From assembly GCA_019509685.1 (NCBI GenBank), contig JAEKLU010000052.1, positions 1 through 8,041 on the forward strand: DNA of 8,041 nucleotides, given 5' to 3'. Shown in pieces: positions 1 to 7,200 of the stretch. How positions within the stretch are numbered: the first letter of the stretch is position 1; each line of letters opens with the position of its first letter. The notes beneath the pieces are model-generated. The model did not search any database and was not told the origin of the DNA. It saw nothing but the letters and a program-made list of their open reading frames with translations. This DNA comes from Mesorhizobium sp. GTDB lineage: Bacteria > Pseudomonadota > Alphaproteobacteria > Rhizobiales > Rhizobiaceae. Both the position numbers and the translations under genes were made by a program.

Positions 1-2
1 AA

Positions 3-206
3 AACAAGTTCTCGATCTACCACTATGCCGGCAGCCGGCTGCTCGGCATCGAATCCGTCAACCGCCCGGCTGACCACATGCTCGGCCGCAAGATGCTCGG
101 CGCCGGCTTCTCGCCGACGCCGCAGGTGGTGACGGGCGGCCCGGACGCGCTGAAGGCGGCGCTTACCGCCTTCAGTCAGGACGAACCGGCAAGAGCCGCA
201 GGCTAG
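3..206 (+). CDS. FAD-dependent ferredoxin reductase-like oxidoreductase, C-terminal fragment
   Basis: Only the last 67 codons are inside the window, and the gene starts upstream of it. The visible part begins NKFSIYHYAGSRLLGIESVN and continues with RPADHMLGRKML. This resembles the C-terminal reductase domain of NAD(P)H/FAD-dependent ferredoxin, rubredoxin and rhodocoxin reductases, where a 'GRLxxxExVNxPxDxMxxRKL' segment is characteristic. Such enzymes pass electrons from NAD(P)H through FAD to a small iron-sulfur protein that serves an oxygenase or P450. The FAD- and NAD-binding motifs are outside the window, so partner and substrate cannot be judged. The last 20 or so residues (DALKAALTAFSQDEPARAAG) look like an unconserved tail. 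The TAG stop at 204-206 overlaps the stop of the convergent gabT. Confidence 0.72.
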   Translation, partial: NKFSIYHYAGSRLLGIESVNRPADHMLGRKMLGAGFSPTPQVVTGGPDALKAALTAFSQDEPARAAG

Positions 207-1480
207 GCCGCCCGCGCGTCGCGGATCGAGGTCTCGAGAATATCCAACGCCTCGGTCATGACGCCGTCCTGGATGGTGATCGGCGCCAGGAAGCGGATGA
301 CGTTGCCGTAGACGCCGCAGGTAAGCAGGATCAGGCCCTTGTCGAGCGCCTTCAGCCTGACCGCGTTGGCGAATTCGGCCGAGGGCAGGCCCTTCTTCAC
401 GTCGTTGAACTCGACGGCGTTCATGAAGCCCGGGCCGCGGATATCGACGATCTCCGGCACGTCGTCGCGGAACGAGTCGAGGCGCTGCTTCAGCCTGGCG
501 CCTAGCGCATTGGCGCGGTCGCAGAGCTTTTCCTCCTCGATGACGTCGAGCACGGCATGCGCCGCGGCGACGCCGATCGGGCTGCCGCCATAGGTGCCGC
601 CGAGACCGCCGGGGCCAGGCGCATCCATGATCTCGGCGCGACCGGTGACGGCCGACAGCGGGAAGCCGCCGGCGAGGCTCTTGGCCATGGTGGTGAGATC
701 GGGCGCGACGTCATGGTGGTCCATCGCGAACATCTTGCCGGTGCGGGCAAAGCCGGTCTGCACCTCGTCGGCGATGAGCAGGATGCCGTGCTGGTCGCAG
801 ATCTTGCGCAGCGCCGCCATGAAATCGCGCGGCGCCTCGTAGAAGCCGCCCTCGCCCTGGACCGGCTCGAGAATGATCGCGGCGACGCGGTTCGGATCGA
901 CGTCGGCCTTGAACAGCTTGTCGAGCGCGGCGAGCGAGTCCGCCACCGAAACGCCATGCAGCGCGACCGGGAACGGCGCGTGGAAGACATCGCCCGGCAT
1001 GGCGCCGAAGCCGACCTTGTAAGGCACGACCTTGCCGGTCAGCGCCATGCCCATGAAGGTGCGGCCGTGGAAGCCGCCGGAAAAGGCGATGACGGCCTGG
1101 CGTCCAGTGGCGTTGCGGGCAATCTTGATGGCGTTCTCGACCGCTTCGGCGCCGGTGGTGACGAAGACGGTTTTCTTGTCGAATTTGCCGGGCAGCATGC
1201 CGTTCAGCCGTTCGGCGAGATGCACATAGCTCTCATAGGGCACGACCTGATGGCAGGTGTGGGTGAAGCGATCGAGCTGAGCCTTGACCGCCTCGATCAC
1301 CTTGGGGTGGCGATGGCCGGTGTTGACGACCGCAATGCCCGACGAAAAGTCGATGTAGCGGCGGCCCTCGACGTCCCAGATTTCCGAATTTTCGGCGCGA
1401 TCGGCATAGATCTGCGTCGTCATGCCGACGCCGCGCGAAATCGACTGGTTCTTGCGCTCGGAAATCGCTGAATTCTTCAT
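203..1480 (-). CDS. gabT: 4-aminobutyrate (GABA) aminotransferase, class III PLP enzyme
   Basis: This cytosolic enzyme transfers the amino group of GABA to 2-oxoglutarate, giving succinate semialdehyde and glutamate, the first step of GABA catabolism. Numbered from the upstream ATG at 1492 (429 aa), the PLP-binding Lys is K271 in TMAKSLAGGFPLSAV and the PLP-ring Asp is D242 in IADEVQTGFARTG. The phosphate-binding loop is VTTGAEAVENAIKIAR (111-126). R144 and E214 match E. coli GabT R141 and E211, which contact the substrate. The length is full for the family. I prefer the ATG at 1480 (425 aa, MKNSAISERKNQ): a GAGGGA ribosome site lies 4 bases upstream of it, while the ATG at 1492 has none close by and homologs as I recall them begin near this point. 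Other omega-amino acid aminotransferases of the same fold (for example 5-aminovalerate) remain possible substrates. Confidence 0.9.
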   Translation of the reverse strand: MKNSAISERKNQSISRGVGMTTQIYADRAENSEIWDVEGRRYIDFSSGIAVVNTGHRHPKVIEAVKAQLDRFTHTCHQVVPYESYVHLAERLNGMLPGKFDKKTVFVTTGAEAVENAIKIARNATGRQAVIAFSGGFHGRTFMGMALTGKVVPYKVGFGAMPGDVFHAPFPVALHGVSVADSLAALDKLFKADVDPNRVAAIILEPVQGEGGFYEAPRDFMAALRKICDQHGILLIADEVQTGFARTGKMFAMDHHDVAPDLTTMAKSLAGGFPLSAVTGRAEIMDAPGPGGLGGTYGGSPIGVAAAHAVLDVIEEEKLCDRANALGARLKQRLDSFRDDVPEIVDIRGPGFMNAVEFNDVKKGLPSAEFANAVRLKALDKGLILLTCGVYGNVIRFLAPITIQDGVMTEALDILETSIRDARAA

Positions 1481-1484
1481 CTCG

Positions 1485-1490
1485 TCCCTC
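1485..1490 (-). promoter_or_regulatory. Ribosome binding site deciding the gabT start
   Basis: On the minus strand GAGGGA lies 4 bases before the ATG at 1480 and within the codons that follow the ATG at 1492. It therefore supports the downstream start. A small inverted repeat, CGGGC-CAAAA-GCCCG (1493-1507), sits just upstream of it and would be in the 5' leader if transcription starts beyond it. Confidence 0.55.
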
Positions 1491-1707
1491 ATCGGGCCAA
1501 AAGCCCGCTCCGTTTGATCGAATTCCTTCTGGCCTTATTTCACGTTTTCCTCAAGTCGGCACCATGGCCCGGTCGATTGGGCCTGCCCGAGGTGCTCTTC
1601 CGATCTTAACCAGGCCGCCGACGGATGCCGCGGAAACAGTTTTCTTTTCCGGGCGATCGATTATCCTCTCCCTTATCCGCCGCCGTCAGGAGCGGCCCCT
1701 GCGGACC

Positions 1708-1714
1708 GAGGGGA
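1708..1714 (+). promoter_or_regulatory. Ribosome binding site of the first adaptor gene
   Basis: GAGGGGA is followed after 3 bases by ATG at 1718. It fixes the start of the first lipoprotein adaptor there, rather than at the in-frame ATG at 1625, which has no Shine-Dalgarno sequence and would add 31 residues in front of the signal peptide. Confidence 0.7.
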
Positions 1715-1717
1715 ACC

Positions 1718-2848
1718 ATGAGCAGGAACGCGACATCGTCCGCCTTGCCATCTTCGCTATCCCGCCATTCGTCTCACCCATCCGTGCTTTTGCTAGTGGC
1801 CTGCGCCGCGCTCGCCACCGCCGGCTGCCAGAAGCAACAGGCGGCGGAAAAGAAGCTGCCGGTGATGGTGACGACACAGACGGTGGCGCTTGCCGATTAT
1901 GCGCCGCGAACCTCGCTCACCGGCGTGATCGCGGCGCGCACGCTGAACAATCTCTCCTTCCGCGTCGGCGGCCGCGTCGCCGAAAGGCTGGTCGATGTCG
2001 GCCAGCATGTCGACCCAGGCGCGGTGCTGGCGCGCATCGATCCGCAGGAGCAGGAATCCGACCTGCGCTCGGCGCAGGCCGATCTCGACGCCGCGCAGGC
2101 GCAGCAGACGCAAGCCGCGGCCGCCTTCCAGCGGCAGAAGACGCTGCTTCTGCAAGGTTATACGACAAGGCGCGATTTCGACAGCGCCGATCAGGCGCTG
2201 AAGGTGGCGCAAGGCGGTGTCGACGCGGCAAACAGCGCTCTGGCCAACGCCAAGGAAAACCTCTCCTACACCGAGCTCAAGGCGGGCGCCGCCGGCGTCA
2301 TCACGGCGCGCCAGGTCGAGGCCGGGCAGGTGGTGCAGGCGGCGCAGACCGTCTTCACCATCGCCGAGGATGGCGATCGCGACGCGGTGTTCAACGTCCA
2401 GGAGACGCTGGTCGCCCAGACGGCTCCTTCCCCGGCGGTGACGATCACCCTGCTTGCCGACCCGCAGATCAGGGCTGTGGGCAAAGTGCGCGAAATCTCG
2501 CCGGCCGTCGATACCGCGTCGGGTTCGATCCGGGTCAAGATCGGCATTCCCGATACGCCCGCCGGGATGCCGCTGGGCGCTGCCGTTATCGGCACCGTCA
2601 GCGCCCGGCCAGTGAAAGCTATTCTGTTGCCCTGGCAGGCGCTGACCTCGGTCGCCGGCAAACCCGCCGTCTGGGTGGTCGACCCGTCGAGCAAGGCGGT
2701 GGCGGCGGCGCCGGTCGACGTGCTCGCCTTCGATTCCGGCGTGGTCGCCGTCGACAAGGGCTTGCAGGAGGGCCAGAGCGTCGTCACCGCCGGCGGACAA
2801 TTGCTCAGCCCGGGACAGACCGTGGACATCGCGGGGGCGAGCCAATGA
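1718..2848 (+). CDS. RND efflux periplasmic adaptor (membrane fusion protein), first of two
   Basis: This is a 376-residue HlyD/AcrA-type adaptor linking an inner-membrane RND pump to an outer-membrane channel. The N-terminus is a lipoprotein signal: a polar stretch rich in Ser/Arg, a hydrophobic core (VLLLVACAALATA) and Cys37 in ATAGC. The -3 residue of this lipobox is Thr rather than the usual Leu. Domains follow the family order: first lipoyl half (about 80-108, VGGRVAERLVDVGQHVDPG), alpha-hairpin (about 109-183, Ala/Gln-rich coiled coil), second lipoyl half (about 184-216), beta-barrel (about 217-298) and membrane-proximal domain (about 299-370). The hairpin tip has R139, L143 and T150, spaced exactly as the TolC-contacting R128, L132 and S139 of AcrA. 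The gene overlaps the next by ATGA. By position it resembles triA of Pseudomonas, but orthology is not shown. Confidence 0.9.
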   Translation: MSRNATSSALPSSLSRHSSHPSVLLLVACAALATAGCQKQQAAEKKLPVMVTTQTVALADYAPRTSLTGVIAARTLNNLSFRVGGRVAERLVDVGQHVDPGAVLARIDPQEQESDLRSAQADLDAAQAQQTQAAAAFQRQKTLLLQGYTTRRDFDSADQALKVAQGGVDAANSALANAKENLSYTELKAGAAGVITARQVEAGQVVQAAQTVFTIAEDGDRDAVFNVQETLVAQTAPSPAVTITLLADPQIRAVGKVREISPAVDTASGSIRVKIGIPDTPAGMPLGAAVIGTVSARPVKAILLPWQALTSVAGKPAVWVVDPSSKAVAAAPVDVLAFDSGVVAVDKGLQEGQSVVTAGGQLLSPGQTVDIAGASQ

Positions 2849-3918
2849 GAGGTTTGCTCGGCATTTCCATCCTGCTCGTCGTTGCAACGCTTGGCGCCTG
2901 CTCGCGCTCGGAAGAGAAGCCGCCGGAAGTCATCCGGCCGGTGTTGTCGATGGTGATCGAGCCGAAGACCGTCGAGACCTTCGGCTTCGCCGGCACGGTG
3001 CAGCCGCAATACAGCGCCGACCTCGCCTTCCGCCTGCTCGGCCGCGTCGTCTCGCGCGACGTCAAGGTCGGCGACCTCGTGACCAAGGGCACGACGATCG
3101 CCGCGCTCGATCCGACGGCGCTGGAGCTAGCTGTCCAGGTCTCGAAAGCGGACCTGTCGAATGCCCAGGCGCAATTCGCCAATGCAGCTGCAAGCGAGGA
3201 TCGCCAGCGGCAGCTGCTTGCCTCCGCAAACACGCCGCAAGCCACCTTCGATACCGCGCAACAGGCCAGGCAGTCCGCGCAAGCCGGGGTCGAACGCGCC
3301 AACGCCGCTCTGGCCAAGTCGCAGGAGCAGCTTGGTTACGCCCGGCTATTTTCCGACTTCGACGGCGTCGTCACCGCTACCGGCGCCGAGGTCGGCCAGA
3401 CGGTGTCGCCTGGCCAGACTGTCGTCACCGTGGCGCGTACCGACCCGCGCGAGGCGGTGGTCGACATTCCCGACCGGCTGATCGGCGATCTCAGCGTCGG
3501 CACACCGTTCGACATCATCCTGCAATCGCTGCCGACCATCAAGACCGAAGCCAAGCTGCGCGAGATCGCGCCGCAGTCGGAAGGCGCCACGCGCAGCCGC
3601 CGTGTCAAACTGACGCTCGTCAATCCGCCGACAGCGTTCCGGCTCGGCTCGACGATCACGGCGACGCGCATGACCAAGGTGACGCCGACGATCGAACTGC
3701 CGATGTCGGCGCTGCTCGAGAAGGACGGTGCCGCCAAGGTATGGGTCGTCGATCCGCAGTCCTCCAGCGTCGCCACGCGCGAGATCAAGATCGCGTCGAA
3801 GAATGGCGCCACCTTCACCGTGGCCGAAGGCCTTGAGGCCGGCATGCGCGTGGTTACCGCCGGCGTGCACAGCCTGAGCGAAGGCCAGAAGGTCAAAGTG
3901 CTGGAGGGAGGCGTCTGA
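2845..3918 (+). CDS. RND efflux periplasmic adaptor (membrane fusion protein), second of two
   Basis: This 357-residue lipoprotein adaptor of the same family is clearly different in sequence from the first. The signal peptide MRGLLGISILLVVATLGAC ends in a textbook lipobox, LGAC, with Cys19 as the lipidated residue. Lipoyl half-motifs lie at about 61-90 and 164-196, and the alpha-hairpin at about 91-163. The beta-barrel follows (about 197-275; it includes KLREIAPQSEGATRSRRVKL) and then the membrane-proximal domain (about 276-354). At the hairpin tip R120 and L124 are present, but the position matching AcrA S139 is Pro131, with Thr130 next to it. Translation starts at the ATG inside the stop of the first adaptor, so the two are probably coupled and made in similar amounts. 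The reading frame stays open far upstream across the first adaptor, which is a GC-content effect. It is positionally comparable to triB. Confidence 0.9.
   Translation: MRGLLGISILLVVATLGACSRSEEKPPEVIRPVLSMVIEPKTVETFGFAGTVQPQYSADLAFRLLGRVVSRDVKVGDLVTKGTTIAALDPTALELAVQVSKADLSNAQAQFANAAASEDRQRQLLASANTPQATFDTAQQARQSAQAGVERANAALAKSQEQLGYARLFSDFDGVVTATGAEVGQTVSPGQTVVTVARTDPREAVVDIPDRLIGDLSVGTPFDIILQSLPTIKTEAKLREIAPQSEGATRSRRVKLTLVNPPTAFRLGSTITATRMTKVTPTIELPMSALLEKDGAAKVWVVDPQSSSVATREIKIASKNGATFTVAEGLEAGMRVVTAGVHSLSEGQKVKVLEGGV
3903..3911 (+). promoter_or_regulatory. Strong ribosome binding site of the RND pump gene
   Basis: GGAGGGAGG lies within the last codons of the second adaptor, 6 bases before the pump ATG at 3918. 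The pump therefore has its own efficient initiation site in addition to termination-reinitiation at TGATG. Confidence 0.7.
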
Positions 3919-6900
3919 TGAAGGGCTTCAACCTCTCCGACTGGGCGCTCAGCCATCGCTCGATGGTCTGGTATTTCATGCTGGTCTTCGTGGTGGCCGG
4001 CGTGTTCTCCTATCTCAATCTCGGCCGCGAGGAAGATCCCAACTTCACCATCAAGACCATGATCGTCCAGGCCAACTGGCCGGGCGCCTCGGTCAAGGAA
4101 ACCGTGCAGCAGGTCACCGACCGAATCGAGAAGAAGCTCGAGGAGCTCGACAGCCTCGACTTCACCCGGTCCGTCACCACTGCCGGCCAGACCGTCATCT
4201 TCGTCAACCTGAAGGACACCACCAAGGCGCGCGACGTCGTGCCGAACTGGATTCAGGTGCGCAACATGGTCAACGACATCACGGCACAATTGCCGCAAGG
4301 CGTGCAGGGACCGTTCTTCAACGATCGCTTCGGCGACGTCTACGGCAACATCTATGCCTTCACCTCGGACGGACTGACGCCGCGCCAGCTGCGCGACTAT
4401 GTCGAGGATGTGCGGACCAAGATCCTGACTGTGCCGAATGCCGGCAAGGTCGATCTGGTCGGCGCGCAGGACGAGGCGATCTATCTCGAATTCTCGACCC
4501 GCCAGATCGCGGCACTTGGCCTCAACCAGCAGCAGATCGTCGCCAGCCTGCAGGCGCAGAACGCGATCACGCCGTCGGGCGTCATCCAGTCCGGCCCGGA
4601 GCGGATCAGCGTGCGCGTCGGCGGCCAGTTCGCCTCCGAGGAAAGCCTGCGCGCCATCAATCTGCGCGTCAACGACCGCTTCTTCCGGCTGAGCGACGTG
4701 GCGACGATCACGCGCGGCTATGCCGATCCGCCGACGGCACTGTTCCGCTTCAACGGCCAGGACGCGATCGGGCTTGCCATCGGCATGAAGCCCAACGCCA
4801 ATCTGCTCAAATTCGGCGAGGCGCTGCATGAGGAGATGAACAAGGTGCTGGCCGACCTGCCGGTCGGCGTCGGCGTGCATCTGGTGGCCGACCAGCCGGT
4901 GATCGTCGAGGAAGCGGTTTCGGGCTTCACGCGCGCGCTGTTCGAAGCGGTGGCGATCGTGCTTGCGGTGTCCTTCATCAGCCTCGGCATGCGCGCCGGC
5001 TTCGTCGTGGCGCTGTCGATCCCGCTGGTGCTGGCCATCACCTTCACCGTCATGGAATATCTCGGCATATCGCTGCAGCGCATTTCGCTCGGCGCGCTGA
5101 TCATCGCGCTCGGCCTGCTGGTCGACGACGCGATGATCGCGGTCGAGATGATGGTGGCGCGGCTGGAGGTTGGCGACAATCTGCGCAAGGCGGCGACCTA
5201 CGTCTATACATCGACCGCCTTCCCGATGCTGACCGGAACGCTGGTGACGGTCGCCGGTTTCATTCCGATCGGCCTCAATTCGAGCGCCGCCGGCGAATAC
5301 ACCTTCACGCTGTTCGTCGTCATCGCCGTGTCGCTGCTCGTGTCATGGATCGTGGCGGTGCTGTTTGCGCCACTGCTTGGCGTCACCATCCTGCCGGCGA
5401 CGATGAAGACCAAGCATCACGACCAGCCAGGACGCTTCACCTCGCTGTTCCGGCGGGTGCTTGTCCGCTCGGTGCGCCACCACTGGCTGACCATCATCGT
5501 CACGGTTTTGTTGTTTGCCGGCTCGATCGCCGGCTTCGGGCTTGTCCAGCAGCAGTTCTTCCCGCCGTCGGACCGGCCGGAACTGATCGTCGACTGGAAC
5601 CTGCCGCAGAACTCCTCGATCGCTGAGACGCGCGACCAGATGGAGCGCTTCGAACAGCGCGCACTGGTCAACAATCCCGACATCGATCATTTCAGTTCCT
5701 ATATCGGCCAGGGCGCGGTGCGCTTCGTGCTGGCCTATGACGTGCAGCCGGCAAACCCCTATTTCGGCCAGACCGTCATCGTTACCAAGAGCATCGAGGC
5801 GCGCAACCGGGTGAAGCCGGCGCTGGAGAAACTGCTGCGCGCGGAGTTCGTCGGTACCGACGCTTTCGTCAAGCCGCTCGAGCTTGGACCGCCGGTCGGC
5901 AGGCCGGTGCAATACCGCGTCGGTGGGCCGGACATCCAGACGGTGCGGGAGCTGGCGCAGCAATTCGCCGGCCTGATTTCGGCCAATCCGAAGCTTGCGG
6001 CGCCAACCTTCGACTGGAACGAGCCGCAGCGCGTGCTGAGGGTCGAGGTGCTGCAGGACAAGGCGCGCCAGCTCGGCATCACCTCGTCCGACATCGCCAG
6101 CACGCTGAACAGCACGGTCGGCGGCGCGACGATCACGCAGGTGCGTGACGCGACCTACCTGATCAATGTCGTGGCGCGCTCGCGCGAGGCCGAGCGCGGC
6201 TCGATCGAGACGCTGCAGAACATCCAGCTGCCGACCGGAAATGGCGAGGCAATCCCGCTCGCCGCGGTCGCCAACTTCCGCTACGACCTCGAGCAGCCGA
6301 CGGTGTGGCGGCGCAACCGCACGCCGACGATCACCGTGCGGGCCGGGCTGGTCGGCGACGTGCTGCCGGCGACCGTCGTCAACGAACTCAAACCCTCGGT
6401 CGAGGCCTTCATCGCCAAGCTGCCGCCGGGCTACTCGGTCGAGACCGCGGGCTCTGTCGAGGAAAGCGCCAAGAGCCAGGGACCGATCGCTGCCGTGGTG
6501 CCATTGATGCTGTTCGTCATGGCGACCATCCTGATGATCCAGTTGCAGAGCTTCCAGCGCCTGTTCCTGGTGGTGGCGGTGGCGCCGCTCGGCCTGATCG
6601 GCGTGGTGGCGGCCCTGGTGCCGAGCGGCGCGCCGCTCGGCTTCGTCGCCATTCTCGGCGTGCTGGCGCTGATCGGCATCCTGATCCGCAACTCGGTTAT
6701 CCTGATCGTGCAGATCGAGGATCTGGTGCGCGAGGGCAAGGATCGCTGGGCGGCCGTGATCGAGGCGACCGAGCATCGCATGCGGCCGATCGCGCTGACG
6801 GCGGCAGCCGCGAGTCTGGCGCTCATCCCGATCGCGCGTGAAGTGTTCTGGGGACCGATGGCCTACGCCATGATGGGCGGCATCATCGCCGGCACGGCGA

Positions 6901-7010
6901 TCACGCTGCTGTTCCTGCCGGCGCTTTATGTGACGTGGTTCAGGATCAAGGAGCCGAAGGAGGGGGCGCAGAGCAAAGCGCTGCCGGAGGGTGGAGCGGC
7001 GGCAACATAA
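3918..7010 (+). CDS. RND efflux pump, inner-membrane permease (AcrB superfamily, TriC-like)
   Basis: This is a 1030-residue proton-driven drug/amphiphile exporter, full length for the family. TM1 is at about 15-35, followed by a large periplasmic loop (about 36-335). TM2-6 lie at about 336-492 and TM7 at about 521-541. The second periplasmic loop is about 542-854 and TM8-12 about 855-1008. The TM4 proton-relay pair D403-D404 is present in LLVDDAMIAVE. The residues matching AcrB R971 and T978 are R954 and T961. The TM10 residue matching AcrB K940 is Arg924 (ILIRNSVILIV), a conservative change. The segment GREEDPNFTIKTM after TM1 resembles TriC-type pumps as I recall them. A strong ribosome site, GGAGGGAGG (3903-3911), precedes an ATG that overlaps the adaptor stop by one base. 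Two adaptor genes in front and no outer-membrane channel gene match the TriABC layout, in which the channel is encoded elsewhere. The substrate cannot be read from sequence. Confidence 0.94.
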   Translation: MKGFNLSDWALSHRSMVWYFMLVFVVAGVFSYLNLGREEDPNFTIKTMIVQANWPGASVKETVQQVTDRIEKKLEELDSLDFTRSVTTAGQTVIFVNLKDTTKARDVVPNWIQVRNMVNDITAQLPQGVQGPFFNDRFGDVYGNIYAFTSDGLTPRQLRDYVEDVRTKILTVPNAGKVDLVGAQDEAIYLEFSTRQIAALGLNQQQIVASLQAQNAITPSGVIQSGPERISVRVGGQFASEESLRAINLRVNDRFFRLSDVATITRGYADPPTALFRFNGQDAIGLAIGMKPNANLLKFGEALHEEMNKVLADLPVGVGVHLVADQPVIVEEAVSGFTRALFEAVAIVLAVSFISLGMRAGFVVALSIPLVLAITFTVMEYLGISLQRISLGALIIALGLLVDDAMIAVEMMVARLEVGDNLRKAATYVYTSTAFPMLTGTLVTVAGFIPIGLNSSAAGEYTFTLFVVIAVSLLVSWIVAVLFAPLLGVTILPATMKTKHHDQPGRFTSLFRRVLVRSVRHHWLTIIVTVLLFAGSIAGFGLVQQQFFPPSDRPELIVDWNLPQNSSIAETRDQMERFEQRALVNNPDIDHFSSYIGQGAVRFVLAYDVQPANPYFGQTVIVTKSIEARNRVKPALEKLLRAEFVGTDAFVKPLELGPPVGRPVQYRVGGPDIQTVRELAQQFAGLISANPKLAAPTFDWNEPQRVLRVEVLQDKARQLGITSSDIASTLNSTVGGATITQVRDATYLINVVARSREAERGSIETLQNIQLPTGNGEAIPLAAVANFRYDLEQPTVWRRNRTPTITVRAGLVGDVLPATVVNELKPSVEAFIAKLPPGYSVETAGSVEESAKSQGPIAAVVPLMLFVMATILMIQLQSFQRLFLVVAVAPLGLIGVVAALVPSGAPLGFVAILGVLALIGILIRNSVILIVQIEDLVREGKDRWAAVIEATEHRMRPIALTAAAASLALIPIAREVFWGPMAYAMMGGIIAGTAITLLFLPALYVTWFRIKEPKEGAQSKALPEGGAAAT

Positions 7011-7016
7011 GTTTCG

Positions 7017-7122
7017 CTAGGGCGTTTCACCGTTTCACGGAAACGGCGAACCGCTCTATCTCTTTGTTTTTACGCAATTCCGGACGGAAAACCGTGTCAC
7101 ACTTTTCCTGGAATTGCTCTAG
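7017..7122. repeat. RIME1-like intergenic palindromic repeat, complete copy
   Basis: This 106-base element is bounded by CTAG at both ends and contains two large palindromes. The first pairs 7018-7036 with 7040-7058 (core CCGTTTC-ACG-GAAACGG, with two mismatches and one G-T pair). The second pairs GCAATTCC (7074-7081) with GGAATTGC (7110-7117), and inside it GGAAAA (7086-7091) with TTTTCC (7103-7108). Length, two-palindrome design and sequence agree with my memory of RIME1, the Rhizobium-specific intergenic mosaic element of about 108 bases. It starts 7 bases after the pump stop codon, so in the transcript it could fold and act as 3' end, stabiliser or terminator. That role is inferred. It has no reading frame of its own. 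Confidence 0.8.
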
Positions 7123-7140
7123 GCTGTAGTGACAATTTAA
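7122..7140 (+). repeat. Left terminal inverted repeat of the IS
   Basis: GGCTGTAGTGACAATTTAA differs from the reverse complement of the right end only at bases 4 and 7. It directly follows the TA of a CTAG at 7119-7122. Confidence 0.85.
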
Positions 7141-7189
7141 CGGCTCGGGATTCCCCTTGCGAGGCAAATCAGATTCAAGGCTGACTTTT

Positions 7190-7194
7190 GGAGG
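7190..7194 (+). promoter_or_regulatory. Ribosome binding site selecting a TTG start
   Basis: GGAGG is followed after 6 bases by TTG at 7201, the proposed transposase start. No in-frame ATG gives a full-length N-terminus, so a weak TTG codon behind a strong ribosome site is the best reading. Confidence 0.7.
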
Positions 7195-7200
7195 TCAGCT

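Larger units (their letters stand above)
1481..1717. other. Divergent intergenic region between gabT and the RND operon
   Basis: This stretch of about 237 bases must hold the promoters of both gabT (minus) and the efflux operon (plus). I could not assign convincing -35/-10 boxes to either. Visible structure is limited to the CGGGC/GCCCG inverted repeat at 1493-1507, a weak inverted repeat CGGAAA-N9-TTTCCG (1631-1651) that could be an operator or chance, and an adapter-like 15-mer at 1592-1606. No regulator gene lies here, although RND operons often have a divergent TetR- or MarR-type gene. Reading frames that enter the operon from ATGs at 1564 and 1625 have no ribosome site. Confidence 0.5.

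Noticed and set aside
557..1471. 304-codon plus-strand open frame opposite gabT
   Set aside because: It is a mirror of the well-conserved gabT coding sequence with no independent motif.
1631..1651. TetR-type operator CGGAAA-N9-TTTCCG
   Set aside because: Arms of only six bases without extension are weak evidence, and no regulator gene is nearby.
1625..1717. N-terminal extension of the first adaptor from the ATG at 1625
   Set aside because: It has no ribosome site, it would bury the lipoprotein signal 31 residues inside the protein, and a strong ribosome site points to 1718.
1564..2844. Long plus-strand frame upstream of and in frame with the second adaptor, which would make a 784-residue protein
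   Set aside because: It covers the whole first adaptor in another frame. The translation is Arg/Gly-rich low-complexity sequence, and the second adaptor has its own signal peptide and lipobox starting at 2845. High GC simply leaves few stops.
3336..4880. 514-codon minus-strand open frame opposite the second adaptor and pump
   Set aside because: The composition is typical of antisense shadows (rich in Asp, His, Arg) with no recognisable domain, while the plus-strand frames encode unmistakable efflux proteins.
5343..6776. 477-codon minus-strand open frame opposite the pump
   Set aside because: Same reasoning: a shadow of the pump gene, with a low-information His/Arg/Asp-rich translation and no supported start.
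7018..7058. Rho-independent terminator after the pump gene
   Set aside because: The stem is strong, but the run of T after it is interrupted and distant, and the sequence is explained as a RIME palindrome. A terminating effect is possible but not supported as a classic terminator.
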